Source: G965197555 sp965197555
Lineage (GTDB): Bacteria > Chloroflexota > Dehalococcoidia > Lucifugimonadales > UBA3495
Assembly: GCA_965197555.1 (NCBI GenBank)
Contig: OZ240213.1
Coordinates: forward strand, 1,736,001-1,800,000
Direction: 5' to 3'
Length of the DNA: 64,000 bases
Positions 15,343-24,659 of the stretch are shown here, one piece after another. Every line of letters begins with the position of its first letter. Position 1 is the stretch's first letter. The position numbers and the translations under genes were made by a program. Below the pieces are notes generated by a model. That model was not told where the DNA came from. It did no database searches and saw nothing but the letters and a program-made list of their open reading frames with translations.

Positions 15343-17823
15343 ATGACGATCAGTTCCCGCCAAGTCGAGTTACGCTACGACCCGTCGGCCATTGACCGGA
15401 AATGGCAGGCCCGGTGGGATGAGGACCGGCTATACCGGGTAAAAGATAGTGATGCCCGGCCCAAGTGGTACGAAATGACAATGTACCCCTATCCCTCCGG
15501 CGATCTCCATATTGGACACTGGTACGCAATGGCTCCCTCTGATTGCCATGCCAGGTTTAGGAGGATGCAGGGGTACAACGTGCTGCACCCCATAGGCTTT
15601 GACGCCTTCGGGCTCCCTGCGGAGAATGCTGCCATCAGCCGCGGGATCCACCCTTACACCTGGACCATGACCAACATCGAACATATGCGAGGACAGCTCC
15701 GTTCCATTGGGGCTATTTACGACTGGGACCGAGAAATTGTTTGTTGCCTACCCGAGTACTATCGATGGAATCAGTTGTTCTTTCTCAAATTCTACGAGCA
15801 GGGTTTAGCCTACAGGGCTGAGGCCCCGGTCGTTTGGTGTCCTTCGTGCCAAACAGTCCTCGCCAACGAACAAGTATTGAACGGCGCCTGCGAACGCTGC
15901 GATACGCCCATCACCCGCCAAGACCTGGAGCAGTGGTTTTTCCGCATCACCGATTACGCTGATCGGTTGTTGGATTTTAGCGGTCTTGTCGATTGGCCGG
16001 ACAAAATTCTGACCATGCAGAACAACTGGATTGGCCGAAGTGAAGGAGTGGAGATCACCTTCGATATCTCCCATTTTGGCTTGCCCGTTCAAGAGATAGC
16101 CACGTTCACCACCCGCATCGACACCATCTTTGGCGTTACATTCCTGGTGCTGGCACCGGAACACCCCTTGGTATCAAAGCTTGTGACCGAGGACCGCAAA
16201 GCCGAGGTGCAAGCCTACGTGGCTCAGGCCCGAAGGACCGCGGAGATCGATCGCTTGTCGACCGAGACTGAAAAGACGGGAGTCTTTCTGGGCTCTTACG
16301 CTGTCAACCGGCTCAATGGTGAGCGGGTGCCGATATTGACCGCCGATTATGTGTTGATGACCTACGGTACCGGGGCTGTCATGGGGGTGCCGGCCCACGA
16401 TGCCCGGGACTTGATGTTTGCTCGGAAGTACAGCTTGCCTGTGCGTGTCGTTATCGCCCCATTGGACTGGGACGGCAAAGAATTCTCCGAAGCCTACCTC
16501 GGCGACGGCTTTATGACCAACTCTGGGCGCTACGAAGGAATGACCAATCAAGAGGGAACCGAAGCCATTTCTGATGACGTGGAACGGCGAGGCTGGGGCC
16601 ACCGCACGGTGTCTTATCGCCTTCGAGACTGGTTGATTTCTCGCCAACGTTACTGGGGAACACCCATACCCATGGTGTATTGTGATCGGTGTGGGGTTGG
16701 GCCGGTGCCGGAGGACCAATTGCCGGTATTGCTGCCGACCAACGCCGAGTACATGCCCACCGGTGGCCAATCGCCCTTGGCGTCAAACGAGGAATTCGTT
16801 AAAACCACTTGCCCCCAATGCCAGGGTGTGGCCCGCCGTGAAACCGACACCATGGATACTTTCATGGACTCGGCGTGGTACATGTTGCGCTACATCAACC
16901 CCGATTATGACCAAGGCCCCTTCGATCCGGCGATGGCCAAGAAGTGGATGGCGGTGGACCAGTACACCGGGGGCGCCGAGCATGCGGTAATGCACCTGCT
17001 GTATTCCCGCTTCTTCACAAAAGCCCTCCATGACATAGGTCTGGTGGACTTTGACGAGCCTTTCCTACGCCTGTTTAACCAGGGCGTGATTCTGGCGGAG
17101 GACCACGCCCGGATGAGCAAGAGCCGGGGCAACGTGGTGAACCCGGACGAGATCGTGGGCCAGTTGGGGGCAGACGCTACCCGCTGCTTCTTGATGTTCA
17201 TCGGGCCCTGGGACCAAGGGGGGCCCTGGAGTGACGTGGGCATCAATGGGGTGGCCCGCTGGCTCAACCGGGTCTGGGACATCGTAGCCCGGGACCCTCA
17301 CCGGCTTAGTGAAGGTGTTGTTAATCCTGAGTCGATGCGGGAGACCGAAAGGTTGCTTCACCAGACTATTCGCAAGTGCTACCACGACTTGGACCGGTTC
17401 AAATTCAACACCGCAATTGCTGCTCTAATGGAGCTCTCGAACCATTTGAACCGGGTATGGGCCGATGCTAGCGTCGACGCTGATATCTGGCGAGAGTGTG
17501 TAGAGAAATTCTTGCTGATGCTGGCGCCCATAGCTCCTCACCTATCCGAGGAGTTCTGGGAGCAGACCGGACACTCATACAGCATTCATCAGCAACCCTT
17601 CCCCAGTTGGGACGATGACCTAGCTGCGGAGGAGACGGTTACCCTGGTGGTGCAAGTTAATGGTAAGGTGCGCGACCGGCTGGAGGTCCCAGCGGATATA
17701 GACGAAGCTTCGGCCCAGGAACTGGCCCTGTCGAGCCCCAGGGTCCAGACCTACACCAAGGGCAATCACGTCAGCAAGACAGTTTACGTTCCTGGACGCC
17801 TAATAAATGTGGTGTTGGAGTAG
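15343..17823 (+). CDS. leuS: Leucyl-tRNA synthetase
   Basis: This enzyme charges tRNA-Leu. The 826 residues show the class I signatures: PYPSGDLHIGH (HIGH at 56-59), RMSKS (590-594; KMSKS variant) and a zinc-ribbon-like pair CPSC/CERC around 165-185. The CP1 editing domain includes TFTTRIDTIFG and TYGTGAVMGVPAHD. The C-terminal domain ends in VQVNGKVRDRLEVP, typical of bacterial LeuRS. Length is normal. Confidence 0.97.
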   Translation: MTISSRQVELRYDPSAIDRKWQARWDEDRLYRVKDSDARPKWYEMTMYPYPSGDLHIGHWYAMAPSDCHARFRRMQGYNVLHPIGFDAFGLPAENAAISRGIHPYTWTMTNIEHMRGQLRSIGAIYDWDREIVCCLPEYYRWNQLFFLKFYEQGLAYRAEAPVVWCPSCQTVLANEQVLNGACERCDTPITRQDLEQWFFRITDYADRLLDFSGLVDWPDKILTMQNNWIGRSEGVEITFDISHFGLPVQEIATFTTRIDTIFGVTFLVLAPEHPLVSKLVTEDRKAEVQAYVAQARRTAEIDRLSTETEKTGVFLGSYAVNRLNGERVPILTADYVLMTYGTGAVMGVPAHDARDLMFARKYSLPVRVVIAPLDWDGKEFSEAYLGDGFMTNSGRYEGMTNQEGTEAISDDVERRGWGHRTVSYRLRDWLISRQRYWGTPIPMVYCDRCGVGPVPEDQLPVLLPTNAEYMPTGGQSPLASNEEFVKTTCPQCQGVARRETDTMDTFMDSAWYMLRYINPDYDQGPFDPAMAKKWMAVDQYTGGAEHAVMHLLYSRFFTKALHDIGLVDFDEPFLRLFNQGVILAEDHARMSKSRGNVVNPDEIVGQLGADATRCFLMFIGPWDQGGPWSDVGINGVARWLNRVWDIVARDPHRLSEGVVNPESMRETERLLHQTIRKCYHDLDRFKFNTAIAALMELSNHLNRVWADASVDADIWRECVEKFLLMLAPIAPHLSEEFWEQTGHSYSIHQQPFPSWDDDLAAEETVTLVVQVNGKVRDRLEVPADIDEASAQELALSSPRVQTYTKGNHVSKTVYVPGRLINVVLE

Positions 17824-17886
17824 CGGCCTTACCGGGCCGCAACACATCTTTCCATCTAGTCGATAATCGGTGCATTTGGACCAGTA

Positions 17887-18591
17887 ATGAGCGACGCACG
17901 CTTATACGGAGTAGGGGTCGGCCCGGGTGATCCGGAGTTGCTGACCCTCAAGGCGTCGAAGCTGCTCCGGATTGTTCCTGTGATCTGCGTCGGGCAGCCC
18001 GGCCCTGACCTGGAGCACTACGCGCTGAACGTGGTCCAAGACCTATTGGATGTTGCAAAGCAGGAAGTCCTCCGGCTGGCGATACCAGCGGATGGCTCTC
18101 GAGCGACGCCATCGGTCTGGGAGGCCGCAGTGGAAGCTATCTTGGAGAGGCTTCACGCGGGCAAGGACGTGGCTTTTATCACTGAAGGCGACCCCATGCT
18201 ATATAGCAACTTTCCTCAGTTGTTGGAGCAGATCCAAGCTGCAGACCCCGAGGTGAAAGTGGAGATTATCCCGGCCGTTTCGTCGGTAATGGCGGCGGCC
18301 GCCAGCGCCGGTGTTCCCCTGGTCACCCACGGTCAGCGGTTGGCTATCCTGCCGGCCGTCTACGGCATAGACGATCTTCGAGAGGCTATCACCAACTACG
18401 ACACCATTGTTTTGATGGAAGTAAATCGGACATTGCTGGATGCTCTGGCCAATCTGGAAAAGCTCGGACTGGCTGGCAAAGCCATCTACGTCCGGAGGGC
18501 CACCACTCAGCGGGAAGAAGTGGTACGGGACATCCAGCAACTATCAGCGGAAGACTTGGACTATTTCTCTCTCTTAATTATCAAGAGATAA
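17887..18591 (+). CDS. cbiL: Precorrin-2/cobalt-factor-II C20-methyltransferase
   Basis: A SAM-dependent tetrapyrrole methylase of corrin-ring synthesis. The 234 residues have the family's opening GVGVGPGDPELLTLKA (8-23), TEGDPMLYSNF near 100, and the PAVSSVMAAAASAG substrate loop, the pattern of CbiL/CobI. No other cobalamin-synthesis gene is nearby, so it is either a scattered pathway gene or a salvage remnant. A putative cobalamin-binding protein is encoded 25 kb away at 43185-44159. Whether it acts on the cobalt-free or cobalt-loaded substrate cannot be told from sequence. Confidence 0.88.
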   Translation: MSDARLYGVGVGPGDPELLTLKASKLLRIVPVICVGQPGPDLEHYALNVVQDLLDVAKQEVLRLAIPADGSRATPSVWEAAVEAILERLHAGKDVAFITEGDPMLYSNFPQLLEQIQAADPEVKVEIIPAVSSVMAAAASAGVPLVTHGQRLAILPAVYGIDDLREAITNYDTIVLMEVNRTLLDALANLEKLGLAGKAIYVRRATTQREEVVRDIQQLSAEDLDYFSLLIIKR

Positions 18592-18618
18592 CGGTGCTAT
18601 GTAATCAGGGAGGCTGGC

Positions 18619-19473
18619 ATGGACATTGGGATATTCGTGTTTCAGATAGACACATCCGCGGACACTGCGGTGCTTGCCAAGCGGGCCGAGGACTTGGGCT
18701 TCGAGTCTTTCTGGGTCCCGGAGCACGCCATCATTCCCTTTCAGACCAGCTCCCCTTACCCCGGCTCGCCCGACGGTATCATCCCTGATGAATATGGCAG
18801 GATCGTGGACCCCTTCGTGGCGCTGGCTAGGGCATCGGCAGTCACGGAGCGGATCAAGCTGGGCACCGGCATCTGCCTGGTCCCCGAGCGAAACCCTCTC
18901 TTGCTCGCCAAAGAGATCGCGACCCTGGACCATCTATCTGGTGGCAGGTTCATCTTTGGCATCGGCGCCGGATGGCTTAGAGAAGAGTCCGAACTTCTGG
19001 GTGGGGACTTCCCCCACCGCTGGACCCAGACCAAGGACGCAATACTCGCAATGAAAGAACTATGGACCAAAGAGGAAGCCGAGTACCACGGCGCGTATTA
19101 TGATTTCCCCGCAGTCCGCTCATTCCCCAAGCCCGCACAGAAACCTCATCCTCCCGTATTCCTGGGAGGCAATGCTAAAAACGTTCTGAAGCGGGTCGTC
19201 GACTATGGTGATGGCTGGATGCCCAACCGGACCAGCCCGGAGAGGATCGAGCAAGGTAGAAGGGAGCTGGATGACCTGGCGGCAAAGGCGGGGCGGGACC
19301 CTGCTTCCATCGAGATAATGGCCTTCGGCGCAGCCGGCCAGTTCCGCGGCCGAGAGGCCATAAAGGACCTGGAGGAGGCGGGGGCCGGCAGAGTGACCAT
19401 CTGGCTCGACCAGACCGAGGGCAATCAAGCCATATCGGAAATGGAGGACATCGCTCGGCAAGTATTGGCCTAG
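18619..19473 (+). CDS. LLM-class flavin-dependent oxidoreductase (paralogue 1)
   Basis: A 284-residue TIM-barrel flavin enzyme of the luciferase-like (FMN or F420) family. It has AKRAEDLGFESFWVPEH, an IKLGTGICLVPERNPLLLAKEIATLD strand-helix, SGGRFIFGIGAGWLREE and PPVFLGGNAKNVLKRV. The size and TERIKLGTG pattern fit the F420-dependent subgroup (TIGR03619-like), but the cofactor is not certain. The gene starts 27 bases after cbiL and is followed by two alpha/beta hydrolase genes, which suggests a catabolic role. Substrate unknown. Confidence 0.88.
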   Translation: MDIGIFVFQIDTSADTAVLAKRAEDLGFESFWVPEHAIIPFQTSSPYPGSPDGIIPDEYGRIVDPFVALARASAVTERIKLGTGICLVPERNPLLLAKEIATLDHLSGGRFIFGIGAGWLREESELLGGDFPHRWTQTKDAILAMKELWTKEEAEYHGAYYDFPAVRSFPKPAQKPHPPVFLGGNAKNVLKRVVDYGDGWMPNRTSPERIEQGRRELDDLAAKAGRDPASIEIMAFGAAGQFRGREAIKDLEEAGAGRVTIWLDQTEGNQAISEMEDIARQVLA

Positions 19474-19590
19474 CGGTCTCCCCACCCTTAGCACGGTCCA
19501 GTCGATATGACTGCGTCTGCCTAGCCACTTGTGCTAAACTGGGGCGCAGTCGGCAGGTCTCTTCAAGTACTGATTTCCGGAGGACACGTA

Positions 19591-20430
19591 ATGACTACTC
19601 GCGTCCAACCCAGGGATAAAACCGTGACCGCCAATGGCATAAATCTCCACTACCTGGACTGGGGGGCTACCGAAAGGCCTCCGATGGTGCTCCTTCACGG
19701 ACTCCGGGGCCATGCCCATTCGTGGGACGACGTTTCTGCTGCCATGTGCGAGGATTTCCATGTCCTGGCACTAGACCAAAGGGGGAGAGGGGGCAGTGAT
19801 TGGGCCACAGGCGGAGACTATTCCACCGACGCCTTCGTGGCGGACCTAGCATCGTTTAGTGAGGCTTTGGGCCTTGACTCCTTTGTGCTGGTTGGCCATT
19901 CCATGGGGGGCCGAAACAGTATGGCTTTTACCGCGCGCTATCCAGACAAGGTTCAAAAGCTGGTTGTTGTCGACATTGGCCCGGCTATCGATCCCAAAGG
20001 AGGGGAGCGAATCACCCAAGAGATTCGCAACGTACCAGAGGAGTTCGATGGTTTCGAGGCTGTTGTCGAGTACATGAGCAAACAGAATAAGTTCGCGTCC
20101 GACACCGTGCTCCGCCGCCGCCTGCAGTATGCCACCATGGACCTGCCCAACGGCAAAGTGGGCTGGCGCTATGACTTGGCGGTACGAGAGGAACGTAGGC
20201 AGGGAACGGGTGCCCCGCCCGCCGACCTTTGGCCCGCAGTAAGAAGCATCAAATGCCCCATTCTTATCGTCAGAGGTGGCGAAACCGACACGTTGCCCTT
20301 GGACGCGGCTCAGGAAATGGCGGCGTTATCTCCCAGCAATAAGCTGGTTGAAGTCCCGCGCGCCGGCCACATGGTATTTGAAGATAACCCCAACGACTTC
20401 ATTGCCGCCATCCGTGGCTTCCTCGTTTAA
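19591..20430 (+). CDS. Alpha/beta hydrolase
   Basis: A 279-residue serine hydrolase of the epoxide hydrolase/haloperoxidase type. It has an oxyanion-hole HGLRG (36-40), nucleophile Ser104 in VGHSMGG, an acid in GGETDTLPL and His in AGHMVFED. The start at ATG 19591 has a GGAGGACA ribosome site. Upstream and downstream neighbours are a flavin oxidoreductase and another hydrolase. Substrate unknown. Confidence 0.88.
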   Translation: MTTRVQPRDKTVTANGINLHYLDWGATERPPMVLLHGLRGHAHSWDDVSAAMCEDFHVLALDQRGRGGSDWATGGDYSTDAFVADLASFSEALGLDSFVLVGHSMGGRNSMAFTARYPDKVQKLVVVDIGPAIDPKGGERITQEIRNVPEEFDGFEAVVEYMSKQNKFASDTVLRRRLQYATMDLPNGKVGWRYDLAVREERRQGTGAPPADLWPAVRSIKCPILIVRGGETDTLPLDAAQEMAALSPSNKLVEVPRAGHMVFEDNPNDFIAAIRGFLV

Positions 20431-20488
20431 GCTGTCGTCCATACCCTGAGGCCGAAATTGCTCCTTGGGTCTGAACAGGAGGGCGCTT

Positions 20489-21199
20489 ATGACTATTCCC
20501 TGGACCCGTAGGCCGGGCGATCCTCCGGGAGACGTTGAAATAAAGATCAATAAGGTCCTCGACCGGCCATCCCACGACGGGGGGCCCGGTCAGGGCCTGT
20601 TGCTTAGAACAAACCTTGGGAGCCTGAAAGCGATAATCCATCGGGCTGAGGGTTCCACACAGGGTGTGATCTGGGTCTGCGGCGCCCGCGGAGGATTCGG
20701 CGGACCGGGTCCAGGTACATATAACCGGTTGGCGGAGGAGCTTACTGGTCAAGGTATAACCTCACTGCGCTTGGACTACCGTGAACCCAATTCCTTGACC
20801 GATTGTGTCATGGACCTGCTAGCTGGGGTTGTTTACTTGCGTGACGATGGCTTCGAGCCAGTGGTTGTGGTGGGTCATTCTTTTGGTGGCGCCGTTGTGA
20901 TCGGCGCCGGTGCCCACAGCCCCCATGTGAAGGGCGTGGTCTCCTTGTCACCACAGACCTTCGGAGCTGACCGGGCCAGGCAGGTATCGCCCCGGCCCTT
21001 GCTGCTGGTCCACGGGAAGAGTGATACCCGCCTGCCCTACATGTGCGCTGTTCAAATCTATAACCTTGCTGCGGAGCCCAAGGAGTTGGTGCTTTACGAC
21101 GGGGCAGAGCACCGCCTGGAAGAATGCCGAGACGAGCTGGAGCAGCTCTTAAGGGACTGGATTCCAGCCACGCTGGCCGCTCCGGTCCCCCTAATCTAA
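20489..21199 (+). CDS. Alpha/beta hydrolase, dienelactone-hydrolase-like
   Basis: 236 residues from ATG 20489, which has AGGAGGG just upstream; the TTG at 20465 has none. The core shows CGARGGFGGPG as the oxyanion loop, Ser131 in VGHSFGG, LVHGKSDTRLP for the acid and GAEHRLEE for the histidine. The short size and the loop resemble KANL/dienelactone-type hydrolases. It is 58 bases after the previous hydrolase, probably in the same transcript. Substrate unknown. Confidence 0.82.
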   Translation: MTIPWTRRPGDPPGDVEIKINKVLDRPSHDGGPGQGLLLRTNLGSLKAIIHRAEGSTQGVIWVCGARGGFGGPGPGTYNRLAEELTGQGITSLRLDYREPNSLTDCVMDLLAGVVYLRDDGFEPVVVVGHSFGGAVVIGAGAHSPHVKGVVSLSPQTFGADRARQVSPRPLLLVHGKSDTRLPYMCAVQIYNLAAEPKELVLYDGAEHRLEECRDELEQLLRDWIPATLAAPVPLI

Positions 21200-21388
21200 C
21201 CCCGGGTTGCCGGACCCATGCATCTGGGAATGTTTAGCGCTCCGTGTCAACTACTAAGCGTTGCAAATTTAGCTAGAGGCATCTTTGCAGAGAGGGGAGA
21301 CAGGCGGATTCAATTCTTGGAGCTCTTAACAACCCATGCAGTGACCAACATCTTGATGGATGGTAGCCGAATTTGGCTGGAGGTCTAA

Positions 21389-22825
21389 ATGTTGGACTTG
21401 ATAATTCGCGGCGGCAGAGTGGTGACTCCCGAGGGCGTGAGGGAGATGGACGTGGGCGTCCAAGGAGAGCAAATTGCGGCGGTGGCCGCCTCCGGGGCCC
21501 TGGACGTTGACGCTGGCAGGACGATAGACGCCAGTGGGAAAATCGTGCTGCCGGGAGGCATTGAGCCTCATAGTCACATCGGCATCCCGGTGCCCGAGCA
21601 GTGGGCAGGCCGCCCGGAGGTTTTCACCCAGCCACCGGAGGCGGCCAGCCGCGCCGCCGCCTTTGGCGGGGTCACCACATTTGTGGACTTTGCGGGCAGT
21701 CTACCGTTGGTCCCCGGTGATTCCCCATCCTCCGAACCCATCACCAGTCAGGTAGAGCAACGGCGCACCGCCTTCGACGGGCACTCCTACATCGACTATA
21801 CTTTCCACTTCATTATGGCCGGGGCGGTCCCCCACACAATGATCGAAGAGATCGGTGAGGCTATCCAGGCAGGCATCAGCAGCTTCAAGATTTTTACCAC
21901 TTTCCTGGCCCGTTGCCCCTACGGCCACCTCTGGGAAATCTTCCAGCAGGTAGCCCGGCACGGCGGCATCATGGCGGTGCACGCCGAGGACGACGATATC
22001 GTCAACTACATGGAGCAGAAGCTTAAACGGGAGGGCAACGACCAAGGCTATAACCTACATCTGGTACACAACAATATCTCGGAGGACTTGGCCTTCCGCA
22101 AGATAGTACGGCTGGCCGAGCACACCGAGACAGGAATGTATTTCGTCCATACCACGGCCAAGGAGGGGGTGGCTGTGGTGGCCGAAGCCCGCAGTAAGCT
22201 GCTGCCGGTTTATGGGGAGGCGCTGCACAACTACTTGGAATTCACGTGCGACGACTACAGGAAGCCGGAAGGCACTTTGATCCATACCTACCCGGCCATC
22301 AAGTTCTCCGAGGACCGCGATGCCCTGCAGCAGGGGCTGGTTGACGGCCCGATGTCAATCACCGCTACCGATGACTATACGACCTATAAAGATGTCAAAC
22401 TGTCCGGGACCACCATCGACAGAGTGTGCGGTGGTCACAATGGCATCGAGACCCGCTTGGCGGTCACCTACGCGAAGTTGGTTGCTACCGGCCGCATCTC
22501 CCTAGAGCGGTTCGCCGCCATCACCTCTACCAATGCCGCTAAGATCCTGGGCATGTACCCCCAAAAAGGCGTCATCGCCGTTGGAAGTGACGCCGACATA
22601 GTCCTGTTCGATCCCAATCTGCGAAAGACCTTGACCCTGGACGACCTGCATTCCGACTCGGATTACTCCATATGGGAAGGGTTCGAGTGTCACGGCTACC
22701 CGGTCACCACCATCCTTAGGGGCAAGGTCATCGTCGAGGACGGGCGTCTGGTCGGCAGCACCTCTGACGGGCGTTGGCTTAGCCGCAAGGTGGCGCCCAG
22801 CGTTGTGTCCCAGCCGGTGGTCTGA
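21389..22825 (+). CDS. Dihydropyrimidinase/D-hydantoinase-type cyclic amidohydrolase
   Basis: A 478-residue metal-dependent hydrolase that opens cyclic amides. The binuclear site is visible: His61 and His63 (EPHSHIG), carbamylated Lys167 (SSFKIF), His198 (AVHAED), His254 (FVHTTAKEG) and an Asp in TATDDY (about 328). The usual H-x-H middle residue is Ser. The C-terminal domain has IAVGSDADIVLFDP. Length and fold match hydantoinases; the exact substrate (dihydropyrimidine, hydantoin, other) is open. It stands alone, with a small hydrolase gene upstream. Confidence 0.88.
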   Translation: MLDLIIRGGRVVTPEGVREMDVGVQGEQIAAVAASGALDVDAGRTIDASGKIVLPGGIEPHSHIGIPVPEQWAGRPEVFTQPPEAASRAAAFGGVTTFVDFAGSLPLVPGDSPSSEPITSQVEQRRTAFDGHSYIDYTFHFIMAGAVPHTMIEEIGEAIQAGISSFKIFTTFLARCPYGHLWEIFQQVARHGGIMAVHAEDDDIVNYMEQKLKREGNDQGYNLHLVHNNISEDLAFRKIVRLAEHTETGMYFVHTTAKEGVAVVAEARSKLLPVYGEALHNYLEFTCDDYRKPEGTLIHTYPAIKFSEDRDALQQGLVDGPMSITATDDYTTYKDVKLSGTTIDRVCGGHNGIETRLAVTYAKLVATGRISLERFAAITSTNAAKILGMYPQKGVIAVGSDADIVLFDPNLRKTLTLDDLHSDSDYSIWEGFECHGYPVTTILRGKVIVEDGRLVGSTSDGRWLSRKVAPSVVSQPVV

Positions 22826-23003
22826 ACGCCCGTCCTATCGGTCCGTTTACTTCAGACCTGGATAGGCCACAGGCTCAGCTATAGTCGCGATTACTAGCAA
22901 AGAAATAGGATAGAGACCTATAACCCAAGGTTTTGCGGCGTAGGTCTCGAAGCATAACGATTAAGCACAGCGCTAGAATCTAACGGACCTTGGAGTAACT
23001 AAA

Positions 23004-23465
23004 ATGCCCCAGTCGAAGCCGGCGTACGTGGACCTGTTGAATGAGATCTGCCTTCAAGAGGGACGCGCGGGCGTCTACCTGAAGGCCTGGGCTAATAAGT
23101 CGCCTGACCCTCAGCTAAAGGAATGCCTGCAGTTGGTGGCCGCTCGGGAGGCCCGCCACTGCGACATCTTCGAGCGCCGCATCAGGGAGTTGGGCTTCGC
23201 CAAGCAGGAGAAGGAAGACCCCTCTTTCCCTGAACGGCTCCAGGTCCTTGGGTCAGACCGTTCGGATGCGGAAAAAATTAAGTGGAACAAGGGCATAGCG
23301 GACAAACAGCCCAAACCCACTGTACGAGACCGCTACGAAGCCGCCATGGAGGACGAAGCAGTGGACTCGCGTACCCGATCCCTCCTCCGCTGGTTCTCCG
23401 AAGTCGAGGCAGACTCTCGGGACAGGATCAACCAAGTGTATGCCAGGATCGAAGGAAAGGCCTGA
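23004..23465 (+). CDS. Ferritin-like (rubrerythrin-type) helical protein
   Basis: 153 residues, almost entirely helical. Glu residues in LNEICLQEGRAGVYL, AAREARHCDIFERRI and a C-terminal EVEADSRDRI helix are placed as in ferritin-like four-helix bundles, with an E-x-x-H pair (E57ARH-type) that could hold iron. There is no rubredoxin domain. Two bases separate it from the flavin oxidoreductase gene that follows, so the two are surely co-transcribed. Metal binding is inferred. Confidence 0.6.
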   Translation: MPQSKPAYVDLLNEICLQEGRAGVYLKAWANKSPDPQLKECLQLVAAREARHCDIFERRIRELGFAKQEKEDPSFPERLQVLGSDRSDAEKIKWNKGIADKQPKPTVRDRYEAAMEDEAVDSRTRSLLRWFSEVEADSRDRINQVYARIEGKA

Positions 23466-23467
23466 GC

Positions 23468-24580
23468 ATGAAATTTGGGTGCTTCTTTGTAGGCCAACGT
23501 CCCCAGCTTCATGAGCAGTACGCCGACGAGAGCAAGGTCAACCCCAACCCAGTGCGGCGGACTGATGTCCAAGTCTACGAGGACATTCTGCGGGGCGCTG
23601 AGCTAGCGGAGCAACTAGGCTTTGACTCGGTCTGGATAGCAGAGCACGCGTTCAGCGAGCACAGTATTATTAGCTCACCCCACAGTCTCCTAGCCGCCAT
23701 TGCCGCTCGTACTAACCGCGTAACAGTCGGCGTCGCTTGTACCATAGTTCCCTGGCATCCCCCGCTCCGGATGGCCCAGGACCTAGCGACCATCGATGTG
23801 ATCAGCCGAGGCCGACTGATCATCGGCGTTGGCCGGGGCTACCAGAAAAGGGAGTTTGATGCCTACGGCGTGGACATCTCCGAGTCCCGGGACCGATTCT
23901 TGGAAGGTATGGACATTGCTGTAAAAGCCTGGACCCAGGAGCGGTTGGCCTACGATGGCAAGTATCACTCCATACCCGAGGTCATGATCATCCCCAAACC
24001 GGTCCAGCAACCCCATCCCCCCATCTTGATGGCCGTGACCCACAGCCCGGAATCGGTGGAAATAGCCGTCAGCAACCGGTGGGGATTATTCACCGTTGGC
24101 AGTACCTTCTTCCCGGCGGCCCCCGAGGTTGAAGATGGTCTGATCGGATTGTATTACACCAAGATGGTGGAGGCAGGAGTCCCGCCTGAGGACATTACAA
24201 TAGCAGCCGCACGCAACCTGTATGTCGCCGAGAGCGACGAGGAGGCCATGGAGGTGATGAGCCCTCGCCTCCAGTGGGCGGCCGATATGAGCACGTTTGT
24301 GAGGAGTCCTGTGGCGGCGCTGGCCGGGTCCAGCGGCCTGCGGGGATACGAACACTACGTCAGAGACCCCTTCATCGATCCTGAGCTATCGGCCCGTCGT
24401 GGTGAGGAGGGCGTTGGGGCCATCGGGAGCCCGGAGAGAGTTACTGCTACGATCAGAGACTTGGAGAACAAACACGTCTCCCACTTTCTGGGGTATCTGG
24501 ATGCTGGCGGCATGTCCTACGAGGAGATCGAGGGTCCGTTGACCCTCTTTGCTGAGAAAGTAATGCCCAACTTCAAGTGA
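23468..24580 (+). CDS. LLM-class flavin-dependent oxidoreductase (paralogue 2)
   Basis: 370 residues from ATG 23468, immediately after the ferritin-like gene. The longer upstream frame overlaps that gene and is not used. Family marks: AELAEQLGFDSVWIAEHAFSEHS, NRVTVGVACTIVPWHPPLRMAQDLATID, SRGRLIIGVGRGY, and HPPILMAVTHSPESVEIA. The length and EHAFSEHS are those of bacterial-luciferase-like FMN monooxygenases. SAR202-type Chloroflexota are known for expansion of this family; substrate unknown. Confidence 0.9.
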   Translation: MKFGCFFVGQRPQLHEQYADESKVNPNPVRRTDVQVYEDILRGAELAEQLGFDSVWIAEHAFSEHSIISSPHSLLAAIAARTNRVTVGVACTIVPWHPPLRMAQDLATIDVISRGRLIIGVGRGYQKREFDAYGVDISESRDRFLEGMDIAVKAWTQERLAYDGKYHSIPEVMIIPKPVQQPHPPILMAVTHSPESVEIAVSNRWGLFTVGSTFFPAAPEVEDGLIGLYYTKMVEAGVPPEDITIAAARNLYVAESDEEAMEVMSPRLQWAADMSTFVRSPVAALAGSSGLRGYEHYVRDPFIDPELSARRGEEGVGAIGSPERVTATIRDLENKHVSHFLGYLDAGGMSYEEIEGPLTLFAEKVMPNFK

Positions 24581-24581
24581 G

Positions 24582-24600
24582 CGTCGCTTCAGCAGCGACG
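24582..24600 (+). terminator. Intergenic hairpin after LLM gene
   Basis: CGTCGCT (24582-24588) and AGCGACG (24594-24600) are perfect complements around a 5-base loop, directly after the stop codon. No T-run follows, so it may be a processing or attenuating hairpin rather than a terminator. Confidence 0.3.
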
Positions 24601-24659
24601 ACTGTGACCCAGGAAAGGTCTCTGAGGGTTATCCAATCCCCTCGGCGAGGTGCTGACAA

